Assembly: GCA_018136815.1 (NCBI GenBank)
Contig: CM030939.1
Coordinates: 682,001-746,000 of the forward strand
Direction of reading: 5' to 3'
DNA: 64,000 nt
From: Isochrysis galbana
Taxonomy: Eukaryota; Haptophyta; Isochrysidales; Isochrysidaceae
The notes below the pieces were generated by a model. The model was not told the DNA's origin. It saw only the letters and a list, made by a program, of their open reading frames with translations, and ran no database searches. Of this stretch, positions 9,413 to 18,610 are shown one piece after another; positions within the stretch are counted from its first letter, which is position 1, and every line of letters starts with the position of its first letter. Made by a program: the position numbers and the translations under genes.

Positions 9413-9645
9413 CAGAGGGGAGAGGGGAGAGGGGAGAGGGGAGAGGGGAGAGGGGAGAGGGGAGAGGGGAGAGGGGAGAGGGGAGAGGCGAGAGGCGAGA
9501 GGCGAGAGGCGAGAGGCGAGAGGCGAGAGGCGAGAGGCGAGAGGCGAGAGGCGAGAGGCGAGAGGCGAGAGGAGAGAGAGGAGAGGCGAGAGGCGAGAGG
9601 CGAGAGGCGAGAGGAGAGAGAGGAGAGAGAGGAGAGAGCGGGGAC
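9413..9645. repeat. GGGGAGAGG/GGCGAGAGG minisatellite
   Basis: A tandem array of 7- to 9-bp units, first GGGGAGAG then GGCGAGAG, about 230 bp long. On the minus strand it reads in frame into the methyltransferase as repeated SPLASRL-type peptide. Confidence 0.95.
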
Positions 9646-10163
9646 AAGAGACGAGGGACACAGGGACAGGCAGGGAGGTGGGGGAGGCGGGGGGGCGGGG
9701 GGGGGGTCTCGGGTCTCTTTGGTCTTGTACGACAAGTAGGTGTTAAAAAAATGGGGACGTTGAGCGGTCCGGGCACCCGCCGTCGACGGCGGAAGTTCGC
9801 GTTCGCCGACCAGCACCGTTGCTGCCCAGCCCATCTGCTCTTCTAGGTGAGCTCTGCTGGCGATGGCACGCTGCCCACCGCAGTAGCACTGTCCCAGCGC
9901 TGCGTTTGGCTGTCGCCGATGCGCGAGATTCGAACGCGTTCGCGCTCGGCGACCCATTTCGCGTAGCGCGCTGCTCTGCGACACGCACAATTTTTGGAGC
10001 GATATTCGCACAGTCGTTTGCGCTGGGAATCGGCGCATCGAGAAGATCACAACCATACCCAGTCCCATCCCCCTCCATCTCCCCTGCCTTTGCTTCCTCA
10101 TCCCTTCTGCTTGGTCGCCAAACGCACTCACACTCATGTGACGGTCCCTCTGCCCTGCACAGA
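9646..10163. other. Intergenic, nothing recognised
   Basis: G-rich run at 9675-9710, then mixed sequence with only chance open frames. It may hold the promoter or 5' exon of the minus-strand methyltransferase gene, but no element was identified. Confidence 0.4.
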
Positions 10164-10927
10164 TGTCAAAGAAAGCGAAGGAAAGCGAAGAATGGTGGCG
10201 CCGCGTTCATGCGAAACCTGAAGGAGGCCAAGCGGCGGAAGTTGGCCGAGGAAAAAGCTGCGCGGGCCGGAGTCGGGGTGCGGCAGGAGCCCGTGGCCGC
10301 AGGCGACGATGGACTAGCTGACGAGGCAGGTACCAAGTATGCGCAACCTGAATGAGGCCAAGCGGCAGAAGGTGGCAGAAGAAAGCTGCGTGAGCCGGCG
10401 TCGGGGTGCGGCAGGAGCCCGCGGCCGCAGGCGATGGCCGACCAGCTGACGAGGTAGATACCGAGCGCGACGATCATGAGCTCGACGTCGAAATGGAGGA
10501 AAGCGTAGTGGTTTTCCCCGAGGTGGTGCAAGTTTGGAGCGATGTGGGAGTGGAAGCCCGTAGGCAGGCAGATCGAGACAGACAGCGGCGATCTCGTGGG
10601 GCTCGGGCGAGTTCGTTGCCTCGGGTAGCTTGTCTAAAATGTTTGGTTGGGCCCCGGCCAGTAACGATGGCACCTGTGGCCTTGAGTGCAGAGGCTGTGG
10701 AGGAAGCGCAACCCACTGCCATTGAGGTGGAATTGGAGCCACCGCCGCACTCGAAAAGCAGGCCCCGTGGGAGGCCGCCTCGGTCGGATGTACTCGATCC
10801 CCGCGAAAGTAGCGGACGGGCAGCGTCAACTGCCGCAAGTCACGGGAGCATGACACCCGAATCGCATGGCAAGCCGCGTATAATCAAGGGCTTCGCTTCG
10901 CAAAGCAGCCAGCAAGGCTGCTTCTAA
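10164..10927 (+). CDS. Putative AT-hook/basic protein with internal tandem duplication
   Basis: Two overlapping frames carry related sequence. The first has RNLKEAKRRKLAEEKAARAG (about 10209-10270), a basic helix. The second, from ATG 10406, gives a 173-residue acidic-then-basic protein with DVEMEESVVVFPEVV and an AT-hook-like core SRPRGRPPRSD near residue 120. A tandem duplication of about 136 bp (starting near 10211 and 10347) joins them, and stops in one unit break a continuous frame. It could be an exon of a DNA-binding protein, perhaps encoded by a transposon. No family was recognised, and the annotated boundaries are only the visible open region. Confidence 0.3.
10211..10470 (+). repeat. 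136-bp tandem duplication
   Basis: Two adjacent units begin AACCTGAAGGAGGCCAAGCG and AACCTGAATGAGGCCAAGCG and end GCTGACGAGG. They differ by scattered substitutions and indels. Confidence 0.85.
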
Positions 10928-11629
10928 GATTCGAGGTGAAAAGCTTAGCTCTTCTGAGGATGATGGTTCCCAGGCGGAACGTGCGAAGCGCTCACATATG
11001 GGGCTCCAAGTTGGTCCCCGGGTATTGAACTTGTTGTTCACGCCACCTATCAGCATCCCCCTCACCCAGGTTCCTTGAGGCGAAATCCTGGGTTTGGGGA
11101 CGTCGTGCGCACTGCTTCAAACGACAAACCGAGGGAGAGAAGGGGGGAGAACGAGCTCGGGCTTTCCCCTATCGGGCACCGTTCCGCCCCGCAAGGGACC
11201 GGCGTCCGACCAGGGTCTTTTAAGTGAGAGTTCCGTTTATCAGCCCGGTCACTCATTCTTTTTATTCACTATTTTCCACGCTCCCCTGGGTGTCCAAAAA
11301 AAAAGTTTGAAGATTCTAGGCTACCACCTACTGCACTTTGGGTTTCACTACCTTTTCTACCGACATTGCCCTTCTCTCCCTCCCCTCCGCCTTCTCTCCT
11401 TCCCCACTTCAGCTCTTTATCTTTGGGGTAGGCAGATATATGTACAAATTTCAGTCACATATTTGGGCAGAATTTTTCAGACATAGAGCCATAGCTATCG
11501 ATACATATTTTATACACATTTGGGCGCGAATGAGGTCGAAAGGGCGCGAAACCAATACAAGCCCACAAGTATTGGCGCGAGAGGGGGGGGGGCAGGTCGT
11601 CAGGGGAGGGGGAGGGGAGGGGGCGTGGA
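10928..11629. other. No gene recognised
   Basis: 11299-11340 (A run, then GAAGATTCTAGGCTACCACC) looks like a short minus-strand LINE 3' end. Its upstream flank CACTATTTTCCACGCTCCCC resembles the flank of the element at 23368. 11580-11625 is a G-rich run. Otherwise featureless. Confidence 0.4.
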
Positions 11630-11927
11630 TGTCGCATTCGCGAATCGACACTCGTTAGAACTCTCTTTCGTTCGGCATTTATCGTTATAATTCTCTGCTT
11701 TCTCTCGTTCTCGGTCAAAAGCTTCGCGTGGACGCCTAGGATCTTGGGTTGTGGAGCGCCCTCTCTCTTTCTCTCGAAGAGAAGGGAAGTTTCCCCACCT
11801 TTCTTCGTCCCATGTACCTCGCAAATAGGTTATTTGCTAGCTTCCCCGCGTTTCTTTATTTACCTGCTTCTGGAGTCTATCAAGTTTAATCACAATGTGA
11901 CTCCCCGCAAGGCCCACAGACCAAATT
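11630..11927 (+). repeat. Long direct repeat led by ATTCGCGAAT palindrome, copy 1
   Basis: It opens with an imperfect palindrome (11630-11651): core ATTCGCGAAT between GTCG and CGAC arms. Then come TATCGTTATAATTCTCT, GGTCAAAAGCTTCGC, GGATCTTGGGTTGTGGAGCG and GGGAAGTTTCCCCACC. The same order recurs at 18151-18453 with roughly 80-85% identity by eye. Confidence 0.8.
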
Positions 11928-12020
11928 CAGAAGGAGCTTCCCCCCCCCCCCCCCCCTCCGGCCCGGGGTGAACTCTCAGGGTGCCGGGGACATGGCCGCT
12001 GGCGGCCGCTGCCCCTCCCC

Positions 12021-12206
12021 ATGTCCCCCGGCAGGGTCCCCGCTGTCGGGGACGAGGTGGAGGCCTTCTCCGCCGTTGATTGGTGGCCCGCAAGAGTTCT
12101 TGCTGTCGATGGCGGCGTGGGCGGGCGCGGCTGCCGCGTCCACTTCGTTGGCTGGAACCGGCGGTATGACGCATGGCTCGATCGACACGTCGAAGTTGCG
12201 TGTTGA
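12021..12206 (+). CDS. Orphan Tudor-knot/chromo-barrel domain
   Basis: A 61-residue ORF matches the Tudor-knot fold of MRG15, ARID4 and PHF20-type chromatin proteins. VGDEVEAFSAVDWWPARVLAV is followed by VHFVGWNRRYDAWLD, the family hallmark being V-G-x-x-V-A...W-x-A-x-V...V-H-F-x-G-W-x-x-R-Y-D-x-W. The aromatic residues that would form the methyl-lysine cage are present. No other domain of such proteins is visible nearby. Upstream sequence is a poly-C run and downstream is a minisatellite, so it is a single exon or a captured fragment. Expression is uncertain. Confidence 0.6.
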   Translation: MSPGRVPAVGDEVEAFSAVDWWPARVLAVDGGVGGRGCRVHFVGWNRRYDAWLDRHVEVAC

Positions 12207-12417
12207 GCCAGGGGTCGGTGTGGACGTAGAAGTGCCAAATGGGGCGCTGGCCTGATTCGACCTTGGTGATTCCACCCAGGACGGTTTTGGCGCGTTGTTA
12301 GGAGGTACGAGGGTAAGGCGGGCACGGAGAGGAGGCAGGCAGATGCGGCGAAAAACGAGGAGGAGAAGGGAGGGTGCTGTGACGGAAATACAAAGGAGTT
12401 CCAAGGAGACGGGTTGA

Positions 12418-12518
12418 AGAGGCAAGCGCGGCGAAGAGGCAGGCGCGGCGAAGAGGCAGGCGCGGCGAAGAGGCAGGCGGCGGCGAAGAGGCAGGCGGCG
12501 GCGAAGAGGCAGGCGGCT
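12418..12518. repeat. GGCGAAGAGGCAGGC minisatellite
   Basis: About six tandem units of 15-18 bp, GGCGAAGAGGCAGGCGC changing to GGCGGCGAAGAGGCAGGC. Confidence 0.95.
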
Positions 12519-12599
12519 AGTGGGAGTAGAGGTACCAACGCTCAGTTGTTTTATTATTATACTACATAACTATATCAATCATCCCATCCCATTACCCAC

Positions 12600-15381
12600 G
12601 CCGAGGAGTCTCATGGCTTGCCTCCTTCACCCTCCGCGCAGACACCGACGGCCCCTGTTTTGCTTCATCCCCTTATTAGCACCACCCATCGCCGTCGCCG
12701 CAACTCGCATAGCCATCAGCGTCATGTAAGGCCCCACGACTACCACCGCCGAAGCACGAACCACCTCTGGTGCCATCGCCACCGCAATCACCACTGCCGC
12801 CGTCGCTGCCGCCGCCGTCACCATCGTCGCCATCACTGCCGCAACCATCACCCTTGCAACCACCCCTGTCACCACATTTTCCATCCCTGCTCTCGCCGGC
12901 GCACACACTACCAACCCCCGTCGCCGACAACATCGTCGCTGCCATTGCCCTCTCCGCCACCGCGATCACTGCCGCCTTCCTCTTCACAGTCAAGGCCGCC
13001 TTCGCCGCCGTCGTACACTCCGCAGTTGTTGCCGCCGCCGCCACTCTCTTTACCTTGGCCGCTACCGACTCCAGCGCCCCCAGCCGCAGCCACCGCCGTT
13101 ACTGTCGCCGCTACCATCACTGCCGCCGTCATCACTGCCGCCATGGCCCCCATCCCCGCTTCCATCGCTGCCTCCGCCCTCGGCTCCACCCTCGGCTCCG
13201 CTACCCTCGCCTTTGCCTTCGCTCCCGCTGCCCTCATTTCCGCCACCGCCACCAAAGCCGGCTTTGCCGCCCCTACCGCCGCATCCGCCCTCACCGCCGC
13301 TCTCACCGCCACCGCCACCGCCACCGCTGTCGCCACCGCCACCGTCGTCGTCGCCACCCTTGCGGCAACCACCATCATCACCGGCCCCATCATCACCTTG
13401 CTCGGCTCCACTCGTGACCCCGCCCCCTTACCGCCGCCGCCTTCATCGCCGCCACCGCCCTTGTCCCCGCCCACATCGCCGCCCCCGCCCACAGCTCCGC
13501 CCTGAGCTCCGCCGCTCTCACCTCCCGTTGTCAACCGCCCTCGCCACCGCACCCTTCCCCTCCACCGCCCTCGTTGCCGCCGTTCACACCGCCGTCACCG
13601 ACGCCACCTTCCCTACTGCCATAGGCACTGACGCCGCCTTGGCCGCCTCCACCCTCGCCGCCCATGTTCTATCTAGCAATGCACTCGACGCCAGCACCGT
13701 CGACACCATCGTCGCCATTATCGCCCTCGCCACCAATTCTGTCACCACCTTTGCTCCCGCCGCTCTCGCCGCCATCCACACTGCCGCCACTTTCCCTACC
13801 CGCACTGCCGCCACTGCAACCGCCGGACGTCACTGTCGCCGACGCCGCCCTCACTACTGCCGCCGTCACCGCCGCCTCCCTCACCGCCGGCGCATTCACC
13901 CTCGCCTCCACACCACTCATATCTAAACCGCTCACTGCCACCGCCCGCACTATCACTATCGTCGGCGCCACCGACGCCGATGCCGCCCTCGCCGCCACCA
14001 TCTCCGCCCCGCAGCCTTTGCCGCCACCGCTTACACCACCGCCACCATCATTGCCGCTCTCATCGCCGCACCCACAGTCGGCAACCCCACCCTGGTCACC
14101 GTAGCCACCCCCGCTCCCGGCCTGGCCTCCGCCTTCACTTCCGCCATCCTCACCTTCGCCGCGCATGCCGCCGGACTCGTTGCAGCTATCGTCCTCATCA
14201 CCGCCTCTGCCGTCACCGCCATCACCGCCCCTGCCACCGCCACCGACGCCGCTCTCGCAGCCGCCGCCCTCGCAGCTGCCACCCTCACAGCCACCGCCAT
14301 CACCGCCGCAATCGTCACCGCCACTCCCGCTCTCAACTCCTCCCCTGCCGCCTCCGCCAGCGGCTCCACCCTTATCCCCGCCGCCTCATCTCCACCTCCC
14401 TCATCTGAAGCGGCCTCGCCGCCGTCCCCTCCACCTCCACCGCCCTCGTCGCCGCCGTCCGCACCGCCACCGATGCCATCGCCAGCGACGACACCGTCAC
14501 TATTGCCGACGCCGATATCGCCACTGCCGCCCCCGCCGCTGCCACCAACGTCGTCGCCATTACCCCCACAAGCTTCGTCGCCACAATCCAGCCGCTCCGT
14601 CCGCGCCACCACGGGCCCGGTCGCCGCCTCCGTCGCCGCTTGCGCTCTCGCCGCCACTCTCGTCGCCCCATCCCCCGCCGCTCTCGCCGCTACCCCCCGC
14701 GCCACCACCACCCTCACTGCTGCCGTCGTCAACTCCCCTCGCCGCCCCCTCCCTGACCACCATTGCCGTCCGCCACCATCCCCCTCGCCCCTATTGCCCT
14801 CGTGTCCGCCTCCGTGTCCTCCTCCGTCCTTGCCATCTCTGTAGGCCCTGCCGCCGCCCATGTCACCACCGCCCGAGCAATCGCCACCGCCACCGTCTCC
14901 GCAGCCGTCCTCGTCCTCTCCGCCGCCCCTCCCGAAGCTTCCATCCCCCACGCCACCACCTCCTGAGCGCGCGGAGGCTGACCGCCACTCGCCTGCCTGC
15001 CAGCAACTGCCGCCGTGCCTCTCTTCTTCTCCAAGCAACCTTTTCTTTTCGCTCCCTCCCACGTCACGGTCGTGCCTGACCCGCCCCACATCCCTGTCCA
15101 GCCTCCCCATCGATGTCCATTCTGCAGTGCCCCATCCACTTCATCCCAGCCGCTACTGCTCCCCTCGACCTTACCACGCTCGAATTCCTCCCCATATCCC
15201 TCTCCCCCTTGCATCTCCCCTCTTCGTGCGCCCTGCCCGTGCGCCGAACGCCGTCACCACCGCAGCCCCGCGCGCGTCACCACCGCAGCCCCACGCGCGG
15301 CTCGCCATCCATCTCGGTCCCGCCGACGGACGCGCCCCGCCCGCACGCTACGGCAGCCCGCCGCCCTCTCTTCTCCCCCAG
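12600..15381 (+). repeat. Family A GCC-rich repeat, copy 1
   Basis: About 2.8 kb of degenerate GCC/ACC/GTC-type trinucleotide DNA, open in most plus frames. Related to 48510-50722 (inverted) and 58092-60258. One frame keeps a recognisable Ala/Thr/Ile string in all three, STPLISKPLTATARTITIVG (here about 13910-13970) followed by DAALAATIS. This is the only hint that the family once encoded protein. The 3' third contains the block CCTTGCCATCTCTGTAGGCC. It ends where the CGTCAGAG module begins at 15382. No conserved domain was recognised. Confidence 0.6.
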
Positions 15382-15528
15382 CGTCAGAGTTTTCATGTTG
15401 TGGTAGTATAACCCTAGTGCCTAGTGCTATTGCTGAGGGACCGTCCCTCATTGGCAACGAAGCGCCCCTACACAGCGATAGGGTACGATGAGGGTGTGCG
15501 GGGTTGGCGCAGGGCTCGTCCGGTGTAT
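15382..15528 (+). repeat. CGTCAGAG terminal module, copy 2
   Basis: Starts CGTCAGAGTTTTCATGTTG, then GTAGTATAACCCTAGTG, and ends GCTCGTCCGGTGTATGT. It is immediately followed by a LINE 3' end inserted at 15529. Confidence 0.75.
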
Positions 15529-15620
15529 GTAAAAAAAAATCTTCTTAAAAATCACCGCTACACGTGCGGGGTGAGGCAGTGTGCTTGTGGACCTCCCTTC
15601 TACCCACTTGGGGCAGGCCA
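15529..15620 (-). mobile_element. LINE 3' end fragment
   Basis: A nine-A run, then ATCTTCTTAAAAATCACCGC and GAGGCAGTGTGCTTGTGGAC, matching the LINE 3' UTR at 34371 and 34681. About 90 bp is retained. 15621-15906 beyond it has no recognisable gene. Confidence 0.7.
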
Positions 15621-15906
15621 ATTCTTTTAGAAGTTTTTCTGCAAGTTTGGGTGGGTTGTTGAGCCCCTCAAAAGTTTGGGCCCGCTCTGAAAGTGGGCTG
15701 CAAGTTTGGGGGCCGTGGCCCTCGTCTTACAATTATAGCTCCCCCCCTACCTACTACAAGTAAGTCACAAGAGGGTGCAACTCGAGGTTCCTTTTTTTTT
15801 GTCACGCCCCTCCCGGCTTTTTAGGTATATGATTTCTACTGACCCCTAACTTCGCCCCTAACTCGGGGGTTGACCGCGCGCAGACAAACATAAACACGGG
15901 GACCCA

Positions 15907-16272
15907 TCAAGCGGAAGACGTATTGTGTTTCGTGTGTGCCTCCCGTTTCAATATCGCCTCCGCATCGAAGGTCAGTTTCATTTTCTCCGTCTTGTAAAAG
16001 CGAAAATACTTTGTCTTCCACAGTACCAAGAGGAGAAGAATAAACAGCGCGAAGACCACCCCGACCGCGATCCCGACCCGTGTGAGGCCATCCTTCGACG
16101 CGATGACTGCTGCGAATGAAGCACTAACGAGAAACCAGAAGGTGATGCCACCCAAGAGACTGATCAAGGGGACGACCTCAACTTGGCCCCTAACTCGGAC
16201 ACGCTTCCTCGAGCGTGAATACCTTTTTTTCTTGCATAACAATAAGGGAACGTCATGTTGGTATACATACAC
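15907..16272 (-). CDS. Two-pass membrane protein, paralogue of the N-terminus of the divergent 16255 ORF
   Basis: A 121-codon frame with a basic N-terminus (KKKRYSRSRKRVRVRG), two hydrophobic spans (about residues 36-58, LISLLGGITFWFLVSASFAA, and 68-88, GIAVGVVFALFILLLLVLW) and a basic tail KTKYFRFYKTEKMKLTFD. The second span and tail match the plus-strand ORF starting at 16255: GIAVGVVFALFILLLLVLWK against GVGAGVGVALTLLLYFLLWK, and FYKTEKMKLTFD against LSKTDKMLLTDE. The first codon of this open frame is GTG and no suitable ATG is near, so the true start or an upstream exon is unknown. The two frames are head to head and overlap by 18 bp. No function was recognised. Confidence 0.5.
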   Translation of the reverse strand: MYVYQHDVPLLLCKKKRYSRSRKRVRVRGQVEVVPLISLLGGITFWFLVSASFAAVIASKDGLTRVGIAVGVVFALFILLLLVLWKTKYFRFYKTEKMKLTFDAEAILKREAHTKHNTSSA

Positions 16273-17355
16273 TATAAGCGTGGTGAATATGAGGTGGAGG
16301 AACTAAAGAAATTAATAGCTCCCATTATTGGCTGGTCCTTATTAATTATCGTGCCATCAATCGTAATTGCATTCGAGGCGATGGAAGTTAAACGAATCGG
16401 AGTTGGAGCTGGAGTGGGAGTCGCACTGACCCTGCTGCTTTACTTTCTATTGTGGAAATTTAAGGTGTGGCGCCTTTCCAAAACAGACAAGATGCTGCTC
16501 ACCGACGAAGCGAGTGGAGTAGTCTCGTCCATGTTTCTGCTTGCTGGCGCGGATGTGGCGACGTGCGATCTGTTCCCGTCTGAAGTCGATTACGTTCCGC
16601 ACTTCGACGGGGATGCCGATCTCGTTCAAGACCTTGGTTGGGACTTGGTTATCGCGCACCCGCCGTGCACCTATCTCTCGAACGCTGGCCTGAGGTGGAT
16701 CCATTCCAACCCGCAGCGCATGTCCGATACGATCTCTACCGCGGCTCAATTTCGTCGTCGCTTGAACGCTAGGGCTCCGTTTCTGGCGGTGGAGAATCCG
16801 AAAATGCACCACTACGCCAAATCGCTACTCGGAGGTCTGGAAGCTACGCAATACGTCCATCCATGGCAACATGGAACGGGCCACACTAAGGCTACGGGGC
16901 TCTACCTTTCGCCTAGCCTCCCACCGCTCGTGCCGACTTGCATTGTTCCTAGTCGCGAGCACGCTATGGCGAACCTGCCCATGTCCCCTCATCGCGGCTC
17001 GATGCGCAGCCGCACTTACGTGGGCATAGCTGGTGCGATGGCAATGCAATGGATGCCCGTCGTTCTGGACTACTGCCGCCGTACTCCGAATCGTCCGGCC
17101 GCGTCCGCCGCCTCTCTTCTATCTCAGGCTCGTGACCTGCAATCGAGCCAATTGGCGGCTCACGCTCGTTCCAGTTCCGAATCATCGAATGTTTCGAGTG
17201 TCGCCGCGATTGATATGGAGTGGCGGCCGTGGCTAGGGTCGCCCCGCTCGTCGTTGTTACCCGTCCGTCCCGCTCGGATGATTCGCAAGGTCCGCAACCG
17301 CTGGCGTGTATGGACGGCGGTACGCGGGACGCAAGGCTCGATATCGTATGCCTAG
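16255..17355 (+). CDS. Two-pass membrane module fused to phage-like C5 DNA methylase
   Basis: A 366-residue ORF from ATG 16255. Residues 20-42 and 48-67 are hydrophobic spans homologous to the divergent neighbour. From residue 84 the sequence is that of the small C5-cytosine-methylase-like proteins of phages and large DNA viruses: EASGVVSSMF, CDLFPSE (104-110), WDLVIAHPPCTYLSNAG (129-145, catalytic-type PPC at 136-138), FLAVENPKMHHYA (176-188, ENP in place of the C5 motif ENV), HPWQHGTGHTKATGLYL and RSRTYVGIAGAMAMQW. The usual first strand (about 8 residues before EASGVV) is replaced by the membrane module, so the fusion lies at about 16501-16506. It lacks a target-recognition domain, as its relatives do. 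It ends at TAG 17353, after which the same frame stays open to 18108. It may be a real fusion or an artefact of insertion. Confidence 0.7.
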   Translation: MLVYIHYKRGEYEVEELKKLIAPIIGWSLLIIVPSIVIAFEAMEVKRIGVGAGVGVALTLLLYFLLWKFKVWRLSKTDKMLLTDEASGVVSSMFLLAGADVATCDLFPSEVDYVPHFDGDADLVQDLGWDLVIAHPPCTYLSNAGLRWIHSNPQRMSDTISTAAQFRRRLNARAPFLAVENPKMHHYAKSLLGGLEATQYVHPWQHGTGHTKATGLYLSPSLPPLVPTCIVPSREHAMANLPMSPHRGSMRSRTYVGIAGAMAMQWMPVVLDYCRRTPNRPAASAASLLSQARDLQSSQLAAHARSSSESSNVSSVAAIDMEWRPWLGSPRSSLLPVRPARMIRKVRNRWRVWTAVRGTQGSISYA

Positions 17356-18108
17356 TTGCCGTTGTCTCCGTCGTTAGCGTCGGCTCTCGATGCGGAAGTC
17401 AGCCTTCACTCGTCTGCGGTGGAGGAGGAGCCGTTGCCGATCCTTGCTCCCCCTCCCTCTCCCTCGTCCTCGTCGCCGTTCGTGCCGATGCCTCCTCTCT
17501 TGGAGACGTGCGCCTCCGTTTCGTTTCCGGACACGTTCACGCCGGAGGGCTGGCATGCCGCCTTGCGCCTAACCTGGTCCGGCCAGGAACGCCTCGCTCT
17601 GCTTCCGACACCGCCATCTCGCCTAGGCTTGGGTGCCTTGCCAGACCTGCATCCGCCGCTGCCTCCGCTCGACCGCCCCGCTCGCCGCTCAGTTGCTGAG
17701 GTCATTGCCCACCATAAGCAGCGGCACGCCGCCTTCGTTCCCTCGGGCTTCACGTCTGCTCTCAGCCTTCCTGCTGTTGTCGCTTCTGTGACCAGGGAGG
17801 TACCGGCGAGGCTTGTCTCCGACCTCGATTCTCGTCGTTCCGCGTTCTTCGTTTCTCGTTCTCGATTCTCGATTCTCGTCTTTCCGCGTTCTCATCGGTC
17901 CTCGATTGTTCGTAACTTCTCGGTGCGTCGCTCATCACGTCTTCCGTCTTGGTTCGGCGTTTGGCGCGCGGCTCTCCCTCCATTCGGATTTATTGTTTCA
18001 TTCGCTCTTCGGATTTATTCGCTCTTCGCTCTTCGCTCATTCGGTCTCGTTCAGGATTGCTCTTCTGCCTTTCTCGTGGCTTGTTCGGAGCTTTCCGCTC
18101 TCCGTTAG
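17356..18108 (+). CDS. Open continuation of the methylase frame after one TAG stop
   Basis: In the same frame as the methylase fusion, 250 further codons follow the TAG at 17353-17355 without another stop. There is no ATG near the start. The first half is Pro/Ser-rich with a plausible folded segment (TPEGWHAALRLTWSGQERLA, then RRSVAEVIAHHKQRHAAFVP). The second half is Arg/Ser/Phe-rich and reads TTCTCG-type simple repeats, so it is less convincing. It could be a readthrough extension, the downstream part of a pseudogene, or chance. No family was recognised. Confidence 0.3.
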   Translation: MPLSPSLASALDAEVSLHSSAVEEEPLPILAPPPSPSSSSPFVPMPPLLETCASVSFPDTFTPEGWHAALRLTWSGQERLALLPTPPSRLGLGALPDLHPPLPPLDRPARRSVAEVIAHHKQRHAAFVPSGFTSALSLPAVVASVTREVPARLVSDLDSRRSAFFVSRSRFSILVFPRSHRSSIVRNFSVRRSSRLPSWFGVWRAALPPFGFIVSFALRIYSLFALRSFGLVQDCSSAFLVACSELSALR

Positions 18109-18125
18109 GTTCTCTTCTTTCCTCG

Positions 18126-18453
18126 CGGGACGCTCGATCCTAGCAGGGGGGTGTCGCATTCGCGAATCGACACTCGTAAGGCTTCTCTTCGTCGTTCGGT
18201 ATTATCGTTATAATTCTCTCGTTCTCGTTCTCGGTCAAAAGCTTCGCTTGGATGCATAGGATCTTGGGTTGTGGAGCGCCCTCTCTCTCTCTTTCTCTCG
18301 AAAGAGAAGGGAAGTTTCCCCACCCTTCTTCCTCCTAGACGCCTCGCCAATAGGTTTAATTCGCTATCTTCTCCGCGCTTCTCTATCTACTTCAGTGATT
18401 GCAATTAGGTTTAATTTGCAATCTCTTCGCATCTCCCCCTTAGGCCCACCGCA
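18126..18453 (+). repeat. Long direct repeat led by ATTCGCGAAT palindrome, copy 2
   Basis: The palindrome (18151-18173) is preceded by CTCGATCCTAGCAGGGGG, shared with 46510-46528, and followed by about 280 bp shared with 11630-11927. This copy therefore has both halves, and the other two have one half each. Confidence 0.75.
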
Positions 18454-18610
18454 TCTCTCTCGTCTTATTCGATAAGTCTTTTGGAATCCTGTGCGGCAGG
18501 ATTGCCCCTCGTTTCCGTTATGGTGCGATTCCCCTTCCAGACGGGATCGCCGACAGATCGCCTTCTGATCGTCGTCCGTCGTTGTCTGGCCGGAGTGTTT
18601 GGGTTTGATT

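Noticed and set aside
8515..10137. Full 540-codon frame as the methyltransferase
   Set aside because: Residues 1-244 translate a minisatellite and unrelated flank. Homology begins after ATG 9405.
16255..17355. Ordinary eukaryotic DNMT or retroelement-borne DNMT
   Set aside because: It lacks the ENV motif, target-recognition domain and length of DNMTs. AHPPCTYL and AVENP with KATGLYL match the small phage-type methylases better.
11630..18453. Long LTR retrotransposon with the 280-bp direct repeats as LTRs
   Set aside because: The interior holds unrelated repeats and no gag/pol, no TG...CA ends and no TSD. Shared-junction reading is preferred.
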